From an uncultured Eubacteriales bacterium (GTDB lineage Bacteria; Bacillota; Clostridia; Oscillospirales; Oscillospiraceae), in contig LT599017.1 in the NCBI GenBank assembly GCA_900079765.1, positions 2,697,766 to 2,761,765 on the forward strand: 64,000 nucleotides of DNA, given 5' to 3'. Made by a program: the position numbers and the translations under genes. The first letter of the stretch is position 1. The number at the start of each line of letters is the position of its first letter. Below, piece after piece: positions 8,619 through 17,344 of this stretch. The notes under the pieces were generated by a model. It was not told where the DNA came from and made no database searches. It saw only the letters and a program-made list of their open reading frames with translations.

Positions 8619-8963
8619 ATGCAAGAGCTGTTTGCCTACCAGTGCAACAAATGCGGAAAGCTTCACCATCCCAGCTACGCCGTCTGTCAAAACCCCGCGT
8701 GCGACGGCCGCTCCTTCACCGCCGAGCCCTTGGGCGGCCACTGTACGCTGCTGACCTGGACCCGGGTCTTCAACCTGCCCGAGGGCTATATGAAAGCGTG
8801 GATGAACTTTGGAATCGTGCGGTTTGACAATGGCGTCACCGCCACCGGCCAGCTCGGCTTTGACGATCCTCCCGAGCTGGGGATGGACCTAGTCTCCACC
8901 ATAGGTATCGTCAAAGAGGGCATAGGTCAGGACTATTACGGTTTCATTTTTCAAGAACCTTGA
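8619..8963 (+). CDS. DUF35 Zn-ribbon/OB-fold protein, partner of the thiolase
   Basis: This 114-residue protein has an N-terminal rubredoxin-like zinc ribbon with C9, C12, C23 and C28 ('YQCNKCGKLHHPSYAVCQNPAC'). An OB-fold part from about residue 40 includes 'GIVRFDNGVTATGQL'. In archaea and many bacteria such proteins form complexes with SCP2-type thiolases and help pass acyl-CoA intermediates. Adjacency to the thiolase homologue fits that partnership. The ribosome site is GGGAGGGGATCGGA. Confidence 0.88.
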   Translation: MQELFAYQCNKCGKLHHPSYAVCQNPACDGRSFTAEPLGGHCTLLTWTRVFNLPEGYMKAWMNFGIVRFDNGVTATGQLGFDDPPELGMDLVSTIGIVKEGIGQDYYGFIFQEP

Positions 8964-8967
8964 TGCC

Positions 8968-9840
8968 ATGATTACAGCGCAGACGAAACGGATCTGCGGG
9001 GCGCTGTTGGAGGCCTTGGGCCACGGGCCTCTGCCCGCGAAGCTCCTCTCCCGTTTCCGGGGGGCGGCCAATCTGTCCACCCCCCGGGGGCTGGTGACGC
9101 TGCTCTCGCCGGGGCGGTGCCTTCAACCTCACGCGGTCAGATTAAACCATGCTTTTGATTATGGGCTTTTGGAGCCGGGCGTACTGACGCTTGGGCCCGA
9201 AGGCGTCAGTATGGACGGCGCGGCGGTCATTTCCTTCTCCGGTGCTGAGTCCATAGACCTGCTCCTGCCGCCCGGACCTATGCCGCAGCCCCTTGCAGCC
9301 TGGGCCATTCAGCGTTTCTTGGCCTCCGCGCCGGATGAGGGCCTCTCCCGGATGGCGCTGGGCCGGAGCGACGGAGTCTACGCCGCATTGCTCTCCCCGA
9401 GGCTTAAAACACTGCGCCGGGCGGCACGGGCAGGTGATATCACTGCCGCGGCAGTTGCCGCCGGACGAATGGCAGGCTGCGGACCGGGGCTTACCCCCTC
9501 GTCAGATGACCTGCTGTGCGGCTATCTGGCACTGCTGCCTTCCGAGGAGCCCTGGGGGGAGATGGCTTCCGCCATCGCCGCCTCGGCTGCCCAAAACACC
9601 AACATCATCAGCGCGGCCCTCCTCCTCTCCGCAGGGGATGGCTATTTCTCCGAGGACGTGCTGGCTCTGATGGCCTGCCTGCGCACCGGCACGGAGGGGC
9701 AGGCACTGACGCGCGCGCTGCTGCGGGTGGCCTGCTTTGGCAGCAGCTCAGGCTATGACTTCCTGACGGGGGTCTATTTCGGCGTCCTGGACGCTTGTGC
9801 CATTGGAGGGATATGCATTGATTTGCCTGAAAGTACATAA
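8968..9840 (+). CDS. allH: DUF2877 protein, AllH-type subunit of oxamate carbamoyltransferase
   Basis: This 290-residue protein carries the DUF2877 signature 'GCGPGLTPSSDDLLCGYLAL' near residues 170-190 and 'AAQNTNIISAALLLSAGDGYFSEDVLAL' after it. In E. coli the DUF2877 protein AllH (YlbF) works with FdrA (AllF) and YlbE (AllG) as an oxamate carbamoyltransferase in anaerobic allantoin use. All three homologues are adjacent here. The ATG lies four bases after the DUF35 stop with no clear ribosome site, suggesting translational coupling. It overlaps the FdrA start by 23 bases. The actual substrate here is not known. Confidence 0.8.
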   Translation: MITAQTKRICGALLEALGHGPLPAKLLSRFRGAANLSTPRGLVTLLSPGRCLQPHAVRLNHAFDYGLLEPGVLTLGPEGVSMDGAAVISFSGAESIDLLLPPGPMPQPLAAWAIQRFLASAPDEGLSRMALGRSDGVYAALLSPRLKTLRRAARAGDITAAAVAAGRMAGCGPGLTPSSDDLLCGYLALLPSEEPWGEMASAIAASAAQNTNIISAALLLSAGDGYFSEDVLALMACLRTGTEGQALTRALLRVACFGSSSGYDFLTGVYFGVLDACAIGGICIDLPEST

Positions 9841-11374
9841 AAACGCTTATTACGACTCGGTCAGCCTGATGATCATCTCCAAAGAGGTAAAGAAACTCCC
9901 CGGCGTCCGCGAAGCGCTGGTGGGCATGGGAACCGAGTTAAATCGTGAGATCGCCCGCAACATCGGTTTGGCCGCTGAGGGTTTCGATGCCGTCACCGCC
10001 AACGATTTCTTCGTGACCGCCGACTGCGGGGACGAATCCGACTTTACCGCTGTGGTGGCCAAGGTGGAGGAGCTGCTGGGCAAGAAGTCGGAGCGCCGCA
10101 AGGCTGACCACTACCCGCCCACGCTGGAGGGCGCTTTGAAACTGGAGCCCGGGCTGAACATGGCCGTCATCTCTCTCCCCGGCAGATACGCCCACCATGT
10201 GGCCCGCAGCTGTCTGGAAAAGGATATCAACGTAATGCTCTTCAGCGACAACGTGACCATTGAGGAGGAGCGGGACCTCAAGGAGTACGCCGCGTCCAAA
10301 GAGCTGCTGGTCATGGGGCCGGACTGCGGCACCGCCATTATAAGCGGCACCCCTCTGGCCTTCGCCAACGTGGTCAAGAGCGGGAACATCGGCATGGTCT
10401 GCGCCTCGGGCACCGGAGCCCAAGAGGTCTCCTCCATCATCGACCAGCTGGGCGGCGGCGTCTCCCAGCTACTGGGCACCGGCGGGCGTGATTTGAAGCT
10501 GGAGATCGGCGGCAGGATGATGAAGCTGGGGATGGACGCTCTGATCCGTGATCCCAAGACCAAGGTGCTGGTGCTGGTCTCCAAGCCCCCGGCCCCCGAA
10601 ATCGCCCGCAGGATTCTCGACCGTGCCGCAGCCGGGGGTAAACCCACTGTGGTCTGCTTCATCGGCGGCGAGCGTAACGAGATTAAGGCCCGGGGCCTGT
10701 GGGCGGCCTTCTCCTTAGAGGACGCAGCCCACAAGGCCGTAGCCCTCTCCCAGGGCCGGAAACCGGAGGACTTCACCGGCTTTGCCATGGGAGGGCGCCG
10801 GGCGGAGGAGCTGGCTGCATCTGAAGCGGCGAAAATGGCCCCGGGGCAGAAGTTCGTACGGGGCCTCTACACCGGAGGGACGCTTTGCGACGAGGCTATG
10901 AAGCTGATGATAAGCTCCCTGGGCCATATTTGGTCCAATATCCCGCTGCACCCGGAAGACAAGCTGGATAATGCCCGCAGCGCTCCCGGCAGGGAGCACA
11001 CCTTTCTGGACTTTGGGGACGATGAATTTACGGTGGGCCGCCCTCATCCCATGATCGACCCGTCCCTGCGGTGTGAGCGGATGACGGCCGAGGCCGCCGA
11101 CCCGTCAGCGGCGGTGCTGCTGGTGGACTGCGTCATCGGCTATGGCTCCCACGAGGACCCCGCGGAGGAGCTGTCCCAAGCCATCCGCGCCGCCAAGGGG
11201 CTGTGCGCCAAGGAAGGCCGCTACCTCGCCGTGGCGGCCTCGGTATGTGGTACCGAGGGCGATCCGCAAAATCTCTCCGCCTCCCGGCTCAAGCTGGCCA
11301 ATGCCGGCGCCGTCGTCCTGCCGTCCAACGCGCAGGCCGTCCGCTTCACGCAGCACATCCTGGCGCATCTATGA
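9818..11374 (+). CDS. fdrA: FdrA/AllF, CoA-ligase-like subunit of oxamate carbamoyltransferase
   Basis: This 518-residue FdrA-family protein is related to succinyl-CoA synthetase alpha/beta chains. It has a CoA-binding-like region ('MGPDCGTAIISGTPLAFANVVKSGNIGMVCASGTGAQEV') and a C-terminal ligase-like domain ('LYTGGTLCDEAMKLM'). The likely start is TTG 9818: GGAGGG lies seven bases upstream, and the product then begins 'ICLKVHKNAYYDSVSLM', matching the FdrA N-terminus. A GTG at 9797 is the alternative. It overlaps allH and lies 15 bases before allG. E. coli AllFGH form carbamoyl phosphate and oxamate from oxalurate. Confidence 0.85.
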   Translation: MICLKVHKNAYYDSVSLMIISKEVKKLPGVREALVGMGTELNREIARNIGLAAEGFDAVTANDFFVTADCGDESDFTAVVAKVEELLGKKSERRKADHYPPTLEGALKLEPGLNMAVISLPGRYAHHVARSCLEKDINVMLFSDNVTIEEERDLKEYAASKELLVMGPDCGTAIISGTPLAFANVVKSGNIGMVCASGTGAQEVSSIIDQLGGGVSQLLGTGGRDLKLEIGGRMMKLGMDALIRDPKTKVLVLVSKPPAPEIARRILDRAAAGGKPTVVCFIGGERNEIKARGLWAAFSLEDAAHKAVALSQGRKPEDFTGFAMGGRRAEELAASEAAKMAPGQKFVRGLYTGGTLCDEAMKLMISSLGHIWSNIPLHPEDKLDNARSAPGREHTFLDFGDDEFTVGRPHPMIDPSLRCERMTAEAADPSAAVLLVDCVIGYGSHEDPAEELSQAIRAAKGLCAKEGRYLAVAASVCGTEGDPQNLSASRLKLANAGAVVLPSNAQAVRFTQHILAHL

Positions 11375-11389
11375 GGGGAGGGCGTGCAT

Positions 11390-12814
11390 ATGAGCAAAGT
11401 CAACGAGCTCTTCGGCAAAAGGCTCTCGGTGGTGAATTTCGGCATCGAGTCCTTCTACCAGGATTTAATGAAACAGGGCAAAAACGTCGTCCATGTGGAT
11501 TGGAAGCCCGTGGCGGGCGGGGATGAAAAAATCGCAGACTGCCTGCGCAGGCTCCGACAGGGTGCGCTGGGCGAAAAAATCGACGCGGCCAATCGGGAGG
11601 CCCTCTTCCGTATTTTGTCGGCCCAGCCGGTGCTGGTGGGTATGTCCACCGCCGGGGAGGCCATTCCCGGCATGACCTCCACCACCATTCTCCACGCCGG
11701 TCCGCCGGTGACCTGGGAGCTCATGTGCCCACCGGTCCGGGGCGCGGTGATGGGCGGGCTCATCTACGAGGGTCTAGCTGAAAACCTTGAAGAAGCCGAG
11801 GCCCTTGCGGCCAGCGGCAAGATCACCTTCTCCCCCTGCCACCACCACGATGCGGTGGGCCCCATGGCGGGCGTGGTGACCTACTCCATGCCTGTATGGC
11901 ATATGGTAAATAAGACCTATGGGAACAGTGCCTACTGCACCGTCAACGAGGGCCTGGGCAAGGTCCTGCGTTTCGGGGCCTGCGACGAGGAGGTTTTTGC
12001 CCGCCTGCGCCGCATACGCGACGAGTACTACCCGGTACTCAGGGAGGCCCTGGCCCTCCGGGGCGAGATGGACATGAAGGTTCTGATTGCCCAATGCCTC
12101 CAGATGGGGGACGAGGCCCACAACCGCAACAAGGCGGCCACCTCCCTCTTTCTACGGGAGCTCTTCCCCTATGTGCTCAAGACCGACTTCCCCAGGGAGC
12201 GGCAAAAGGCGGTACTGAGTTTCCTCAACGGCAACGACCATACCTTTCTCAACCTGTCTATGCCTGCCTGCAAGTGCACCATGGACCCCATCTTCGATAT
12301 CCCCTACTGCACCGTGCTGGCTACCATGTGCCGCAACGGCACCGACTTCGGTATCCGCGTCGCAGGCCTGGGGCCGGATCGGTGGTTCACCGCCCCCGCC
12401 GAAATGGTGAGGGGGCTCTATTTCCCCGGTTTCACCGAGGCGGATGCAAACCCCGACCTGGGGGACAGCTGTATCACCGAGACCGCGGGCATCGGCGGTT
12501 TCTGTATGGCGGCGGCCCCGGCCATCGTGCAATTCGTAGGCGGGCAGGTACAGGATGCCCTTGACTACTCCACGCAGATGTATGAGATTACGGTGGGCGA
12601 GGGGACGGCCTACCGGATTCCCGCCCTGGATTTCCGGGGCAGCGCCACCGCCATTGATCTGCTCAAGGTCGTGGAGACCGGCATCCGCCCCATCATTAAC
12701 ACCGGTATCGCCCACAGGGACTATGGCGTGGGCCAGGTGGGCGCCGGGCTGGTTCACCCCCCAGAGGGGTGTTTCCGCGCGGCTATCCAGGCCTGCACCC
12801 AAGCATGGGCCTGA
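11390..12814 (+). CDS. allG: DUF1116 protein, AllG (YlbE-like) subunit of oxamate carbamoyltransferase
   Basis: This 474-residue DUF1116 protein contains conserved blocks such as 'PVLVGMSTAGEAIPGMTSTTILHAGPPV', 'ITFSPCHHHDAVGPMAGVVTYSMPVW' and 'MGDEAHNRNKAATSLF'. Homologues always occur beside FdrA and, in E. coli, AllH. ATG 11390 with GGGGAGGG upstream was chosen over GTG 11384. No carbamate kinase follows, unlike the E. coli cluster where AllK consumes the carbamoyl phosphate. The cytoplasmic complex may therefore feed another acceptor or a kinase elsewhere. Confidence 0.85.
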   Translation: MSKVNELFGKRLSVVNFGIESFYQDLMKQGKNVVHVDWKPVAGGDEKIADCLRRLRQGALGEKIDAANREALFRILSAQPVLVGMSTAGEAIPGMTSTTILHAGPPVTWELMCPPVRGAVMGGLIYEGLAENLEEAEALAASGKITFSPCHHHDAVGPMAGVVTYSMPVWHMVNKTYGNSAYCTVNEGLGKVLRFGACDEEVFARLRRIRDEYYPVLREALALRGEMDMKVLIAQCLQMGDEAHNRNKAATSLFLRELFPYVLKTDFPRERQKAVLSFLNGNDHTFLNLSMPACKCTMDPIFDIPYCTVLATMCRNGTDFGIRVAGLGPDRWFTAPAEMVRGLYFPGFTEADANPDLGDSCITETAGIGGFCMAAAPAIVQFVGGQVQDALDYSTQMYEITVGEGTAYRIPALDFRGSATAIDLLKVVETGIRPIINTGIAHRDYGVGQVGAGLVHPPEGCFRAAIQACTQAWA

Positions 12815-12849
12815 TAGAAACAATTGAAAAATAAAAGGAGGTAACCGAC

Positions 12850-13650
12850 ATGAGCAAATGGACAGACATCAAAATGTACGACCTCACCATTCCTATCGGC
12901 ATCAATACGCCCCCCTGGCCCACCTATGAGCCGCTGCAGATGAAGTTCTTCAAGCGCCTGTCCCCCAACGGTGCCAACGGCCAGCTTATCACCCACTCCA
13001 ACCACGTGGGTACCCATCTGGACGGCCCCCTGCACTTTGATACCGCAGGCCGGGATATGGCCTCTTTGGAGCTGACCAAGCTGTGCGCTCCCGGTGTCGT
13101 GGTGGACCTCTCTGACAGGAAAGAGGATTTCGGCATCTACACCCCCGCCGATATCGAAGCACGGGCTGAGGTTCGGGAGGGGGATATCCTTATCATCAAC
13201 ACCGGTTATCACATCTACGGCTGGGACTCCCCCACTGCGGACGAGCGCCGCTATATGCTGCGCCATCCCGGCCCCTCGCTGGAGTTCATCCAGTGGGTCC
13301 GCGATAAAAAACTCAGATGGATCGGCGTGGACTGTGGCTCGGCCGACCACCCCATGAACACCAAAATCCGCGAGTGGGAGCCCATGGAGGCTGAGAAGTG
13401 CGACAAGCTTTTCCGGGCGCGGTACGGAAAGGCCCTCAATGAGATCTACCCATGGCCCGACCACTACCAGGCCATGCACATCGAGCTGTTCTGTAAGCCC
13501 TACGAGGCCATTCACGCCGAGTGTGTGGGCGGAGAGATCGACAAGCTGTCCAACAAGCGCGTGGTGATCGGCTGCTTCCCATGGCCCCTGGTGGGCGGCG
13601 AGAGCTGCATCAGCCGTATTGTGGCCTTTGACGGCTTCGAGGACGCATAA
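12850..13650 (+). CDS. Cyclase-family (kynurenine formamidase/isatin hydrolase-like) amidohydrolase
   Basis: This 266-residue protein has the metal-binding signature HVGTHLDGPLHF (H52, H56, D58, H62) of the cyclase superfamily. Members hydrolyse N-formylkynurenine, isatin and related amides or lactams using divalent metal. Further family features are 'GDILIINTGY' and 'DCGSADHP'. The ribosome site is AAGGAGGTAACCGAC. Placed between AllFGH and a molybdenum hydroxylase, it plausibly opens a ring made by the hydroxylase (inference). The substrate cannot be read from the sequence. Confidence 0.85.
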   Translation: MSKWTDIKMYDLTIPIGINTPPWPTYEPLQMKFFKRLSPNGANGQLITHSNHVGTHLDGPLHFDTAGRDMASLELTKLCAPGVVVDLSDRKEDFGIYTPADIEARAEVREGDILIINTGYHIYGWDSPTADERRYMLRHPGPSLEFIQWVRDKKLRWIGVDCGSADHPMNTKIREWEPMEAEKCDKLFRARYGKALNEIYPWPDHYQAMHIELFCKPYEAIHAECVGGEIDKLSNKRVVIGCFPWPLVGGESCISRIVAFDGFEDA

Positions 13651-13700
13651 GTACGTTCCCTGTTCGCACTCCATAGGCTGTTCCAAGAGGAGGCACGCAG

Positions 13701-14534
13701 ATGAGGCCATTTGAGTACTATGCTCCCACTTCCCTGGAGGAGGCCTTCGCGCTGCTGGCCCACTTCGGGCCGGACGCCAAGCTTCTGAACGGCGGCACCG
13801 ACGTGGTGATCCAGCTGCGCGACAGGCTGATCGCCCCCCGGGCGGTCATCGACATCAAACGCATCCCCGGCCTGAACTCCCTTACCTTCAGCGAAAAAGA
13901 GGGTCTGACCATCGGCGCCTGCGTCACAGCGAACGCTCTGGGCGGCAGCCCCTTCGTCCGGGAGCGCTACCCCGCCCTGGGCGACGCGGCCCTGAGCCTG
14001 GGCTCCAAACAGGTGCGCAACCGGGCCACCTGCATAGGAAACATTGTCAACGCCTCCCCGCTGGCGGATACCGCGACTCCCCTGCTGGCCCACGGCGCCG
14101 TGGTAATCACCCGGAGCAGCGTTGGTGCACGGGAGGTCCCTCTGGAGGAGTTTTTTATCTCTGTCCGCAAGACCAGCCTGAGACCGGAGGAGATCGTCAC
14201 CTCCATCAGGGTCCCCTATCTGCCCGGCTGCCGTGGAGTGTTTCTCAAGGTCTCACGGCGGCGGGAGGTGGACCTGTCCACCGTCTGCGTTACCTGTCTG
14301 ACCACACCTGGAGGTTGGCGGATAGCCTTCGGTGCGGTGGCGCCTACGCCCATCCGTCTGAGAAAGACTGAGGCCCTACTGGATTCCCAACCCCTGGCCG
14401 AGGAGGTCATCCGGCAGGCCGTGGAGCTGGCTCGCACCGAAGTTTCGCCCATTGACGATGTGCGCGCAAGTAAGGCCTACCGTCTGGAAGTCGTCGGCGT
14501 TGTGCTCGCAAGAGGCTTGCGGGCGCTGATGTGA
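13701..14534 (+). CDS. Molybdenum hydroxylase FAD subunit (xanthine dehydrogenase family)
   Basis: This 277-residue protein has the FAD-binding motifs 'LLNGGTDVVIQLR' near residue 32 and 'QVRNRATCIGNIVNASPLADTATPLL' near residue 103. It carries a CO dehydrogenase flavoprotein-type C-terminal domain. It passes electrons from the iron-sulfur subunit to an acceptor. It lacks the 4Fe-4S insertion of 4-hydroxybenzoyl-CoA reductase. AGAGGAGG precedes the ATG, and the 2Fe-2S subunit follows after 12 bases. Confidence 0.9.
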   Translation: MRPFEYYAPTSLEEAFALLAHFGPDAKLLNGGTDVVIQLRDRLIAPRAVIDIKRIPGLNSLTFSEKEGLTIGACVTANALGGSPFVRERYPALGDAALSLGSKQVRNRATCIGNIVNASPLADTATPLLAHGAVVITRSSVGAREVPLEEFFISVRKTSLRPEEIVTSIRVPYLPGCRGVFLKVSRRREVDLSTVCVTCLTTPGGWRIAFGAVAPTPIRLRKTEALLDSQPLAEEVIRQAVELARTEVSPIDDVRASKAYRLEVVGVVLARGLRALM

Positions 14535-14546
14535 GGGGGATACCTC

Positions 14547-15029
14547 ATGAAATACAGGATCAATTTTTTTATTAACGAAGAGCCCGTAGAGCTCTATGTA
14601 GACGCCAATAAGACCATGCTGCGGGTACTCAGGGAGGATTTGGCCCTCACCGGCAGCAAAGAGGGCTGCGGCGCGGGGGAGTGCGGCGCTTGTACCGTCA
14701 TCGTGGATAGCAAAGCCATCAACGCCTGCCTTGTCTTGGCCCCCGAGATGGACGGCATGCGCATCACCACAGTGGAGGGGCTGGCAAAAGACGGGGCGCT
14801 CACCCATCTTCAGCAATCCTTTGTGGACCTGGCCGCCCTCCAGTGCGGCTTCTGCACGCCGGGCTTCCTCATGTCGGCCACCGCCCTGCTGGACGAGAAC
14901 CCCCACCCCAGCCGGGAGGAGATCATAAGCGCCATCAGCGGCAACCTGTGCCGCTGTACGGGCTACGCCCGTATCGTAGAGGCCATTGAGCGGGCCGCAA
15001 GCAGCCAGGGGGGAGGTGCGGGAGCATGA
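14547..15029 (+). CDS. Molybdenum hydroxylase [2Fe-2S] subunit
   Basis: This 160-residue protein has two [2Fe-2S] clusters: a plant-ferredoxin type with C41, C46, C49, C61 and a second with C100, C103, C135, C137 ('CGFCTPG' and 'CRCTGY'). It carries electrons between the molybdopterin and FAD subunits. Length and cysteine spacing match the XDH/CoxS family. Its stop overlaps the next start by four bases (ATGA), so translation is coupled. Confidence 0.95.
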   Translation: MKYRINFFINEEPVELYVDANKTMLRVLREDLALTGSKEGCGAGECGACTVIVDSKAINACLVLAPEMDGMRITTVEGLAKDGALTHLQQSFVDLAALQCGFCTPGFLMSATALLDENPHPSREEIISAISGNLCRCTGYARIVEAIERAASSQGGGAGA

Positions 15030-17344
15030 GGACGGTCGGTACTTCCATCCAGCGGGTAGACGCCATTAAAAAAGTGAGCGGGCAGGCTCAGTATGTGGGC
15101 GACCTCATCATGCCCCGCATGCTCTATGCCCAAGTCAAGCGCTCCCCCTATCCCCATGCGAAGATCCTGCGCATTGATACCTCCAAGGCCGCGGCCTTGC
15201 CCGGCGTGCGCAGCGTCATCACCGGCGAATACTATACCAAGCGCTGTGGCCTGTACCTGGAGGACAAGAATTTCCTGGCCGTGGGCACCGCCAAGTACCG
15301 GGGTGAGGCGGTGGCCGCCGTGGCCGCCGAGACCCCTGAGATCGCCGACGAGGCCTGCGAACTCATCGAGGTGGAGTATCAGGAGCTGCCCACCGTCACC
15401 GATGCCCTGGAGGGTATGAGGCCCGACGCGCCCCTGATCCACCCCGATCTGCACACCTACAAAGTGGCTCCCATCTTCCACCCAGAGCCCTACACCAATA
15501 TCTCTCACCACTACAAGCTGCGTAAGGGGGATGTGGAGGAGGCATTTAAAACCTGTGACGTGATCTGTGAAAACACCTACTGCATCCCCCATGTGCAGCA
15601 TGTGCCCCTGGAGCCCCACTGCGCCGTGGCCCGGTATGAGCTGGATGGCAAGATCACCGTTTGGGGATCTATCCAGTCCCCCTACGCGGTGCGCCAGGCT
15701 CTCTCCGCCGCCTTCGATATCCCCCTTCACAAGCTGCGGGTCATCTCCCCCTATGTGGGCGGCGGCTTTGGCGCCAAGGCGGGCACCACCCTGGAGGGCA
15801 TCATTATTCCGCTGGCCAGGATGAATCCCGGCCGGCCCGTCAAGCTCCAGTACTCCCGGGAGGACGAGTTTGAGAACTCCTACGTCCGCCAGGGGCTGCA
15901 CTGCAGGATCAAAACCGGCATTAACCGGGACGGGAAGCTCCAGGCCGTAAAGAACGAGCTTGTGTGGGACGGCGGTGCCTACACCGAGTACGGCGTCAAT
16001 ATCACCAAGGCCGGCGGCTGGGCCTCCGCCGGACCCTACAACATCCCCAACGTATGGACCGATAGCTACTGTGTGTACACCAACCACCCGGTAGGCGGCC
16101 CCTACCGTGGTTTCGGCATGTGCGAAATCCACTTCGCAATTGAGCAAAATATTGAAGAGGTGGCCCGTCAAATCGGCATGGACAGTGCTGAGGTACGCCG
16201 CATCAACGGTCTGCGCCCGGGCGACGCCACCGGTATGGGGGAGATTATGGAGGTCTCGGGTTTCCACGACTGCCTGGAGCAGGTGCTCAGGGATATCGAG
16301 TTTGACAAGCCCCCAGCCTCCCCATCACCCACCCGGCTGCGGGGCAAAGGGATCGCCGCGGGCTGGAAGTCTCCATCCCAGCCCACCAATGCGGGCAGCT
16401 CGGCTATTCTCCGCATGAATGAGGATGGGACCTTCATCCTCATGACCAGCGGTCAGGAGATCGGCCAGGGCTCGGAGACCGTGCTCACCCAGATCGCCGC
16501 CGAGGCGATGAACGTGGACCCGTCCCTGATCTCCCTTCGTTTCGGAGATACCGACTACACCCCTTACGAGTGGCAGACGGTGGCCAGCCGCACCACCTAT
16601 TGTGCGGGCAACGCCGTCAAGCTGGCCTGTGAGGATCTGCGCGGCAAGATTTTGGCTCTCGCCCAGATAAAGATGGGGGCCCATCAGCGGGATCTGGACA
16701 TTGTGGATGGTTTCGTGGTCCACAAGCTCTACCCTAACCGGAAACTCCCCCTGAGCGACTTCGCCCTGGGCCTGACCTTTCCCGACGGCTCCGGTTACGG
16801 CGGCCCGGCCATTGGGGTCGGAACCTATACGCTGGAAAACAACCGCAACGTGGACCATGAGACCGGCATGGGCTCTCACCCGGCAGCCTTCTGGACCATC
16901 GGTTTCAACGGAGCGGAAGTGGAGGTAGACATCGAAACCGGCCATATCAGGGTTCTTAAAATGGTCTCCTGCTTCGACGCGGGCAAGGTCATTAACCCAG
17001 TGACCTTTACCTGTCAGTCGGAGGGGGCCATGGTCCAGTCCCTGGGCACCGCACTCTTTGAAGAGCTGAAGCTCAAGGACGGCAAGGTACTGAATAAGAG
17101 TTTCGTGGATTATAAGATCCCCACCGCCGACGACGCGCCGGAGCTGGTCGTCAAATATGTGGAGCACCCGGAGCCCACCGGCCCCTATGGGGCCAGGGGC
17201 GTGGGTGAGCCTCTGATGGTGCCCGGTGCCCCGGCCATCGCCAATGCTGTCTACAACGCCATCGGCGTGCGCTTCCATCGCATGCCCATTACCCCGGAGG
17301 AGGTGTTGAAGGCGTTAAGAGAAAGGGAAAGCAGGAAAGCTTAA
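15026..17344 (+). CDS. Molybdenum hydroxylase catalytic (molybdopterin) subunit, XDH family
   Basis: This 772-residue subunit has the xanthine dehydrogenase-type N-terminal domain ('GQAQYVGDLIMPRMLYAQVKRSPYPHA'). The molybdopterin-binding parts include 'PYVGGGFGAKAG' (about 236-248), 'GGPYRGFGM', 'TSGQEIGQGSETV' and 'GARGVGEPLMVPGAP'. E728 is the expected catalytic Glu. These enzymes hydroxylate N-heterocycles or aldehydes using water. 'GGPYRGFGMCE' differs from the 'AFRGFGGPQ' common in xanthine dehydrogenases, so xanthine should not be assumed. It is the last gene of the operon and is followed by a terminator. Mo-cofactor maturation genes are not in the window. Confidence 0.92.
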   Translation: MRTVGTSIQRVDAIKKVSGQAQYVGDLIMPRMLYAQVKRSPYPHAKILRIDTSKAAALPGVRSVITGEYYTKRCGLYLEDKNFLAVGTAKYRGEAVAAVAAETPEIADEACELIEVEYQELPTVTDALEGMRPDAPLIHPDLHTYKVAPIFHPEPYTNISHHYKLRKGDVEEAFKTCDVICENTYCIPHVQHVPLEPHCAVARYELDGKITVWGSIQSPYAVRQALSAAFDIPLHKLRVISPYVGGGFGAKAGTTLEGIIIPLARMNPGRPVKLQYSREDEFENSYVRQGLHCRIKTGINRDGKLQAVKNELVWDGGAYTEYGVNITKAGGWASAGPYNIPNVWTDSYCVYTNHPVGGPYRGFGMCEIHFAIEQNIEEVARQIGMDSAEVRRINGLRPGDATGMGEIMEVSGFHDCLEQVLRDIEFDKPPASPSPTRLRGKGIAAGWKSPSQPTNAGSSAILRMNEDGTFILMTSGQEIGQGSETVLTQIAAEAMNVDPSLISLRFGDTDYTPYEWQTVASRTTYCAGNAVKLACEDLRGKILALAQIKMGAHQRDLDIVDGFVVHKLYPNRKLPLSDFALGLTFPDGSGYGGPAIGVGTYTLENNRNVDHETGMGSHPAAFWTIGFNGAEVEVDIETGHIRVLKMVSCFDAGKVINPVTFTCQSEGAMVQSLGTALFEELKLKDGKVLNKSFVDYKIPTADDAPELVVKYVEHPEPTGPYGARGVGEPLMVPGAPAIANAVYNAIGVRFHRMPITPEEVLKALRERESRKA

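Noticed and set aside
14963-16267. Long minus-strand open frame (434 codons) opposite the Mo-hydroxylase genes
   Set aside because: It is a shadow of high-GC coding sequence on the plus strand; the translation is Gly/His/Val-rich without family features, and it has no ribosome site.
13701-17344. Naming the Mo-hydroxylase xanthine dehydrogenase (xdhABC)
   Set aside because: Family membership is clear, but substrate-pocket sequence differs from typical XDH and the neighbours are not those of purine breakdown alone.
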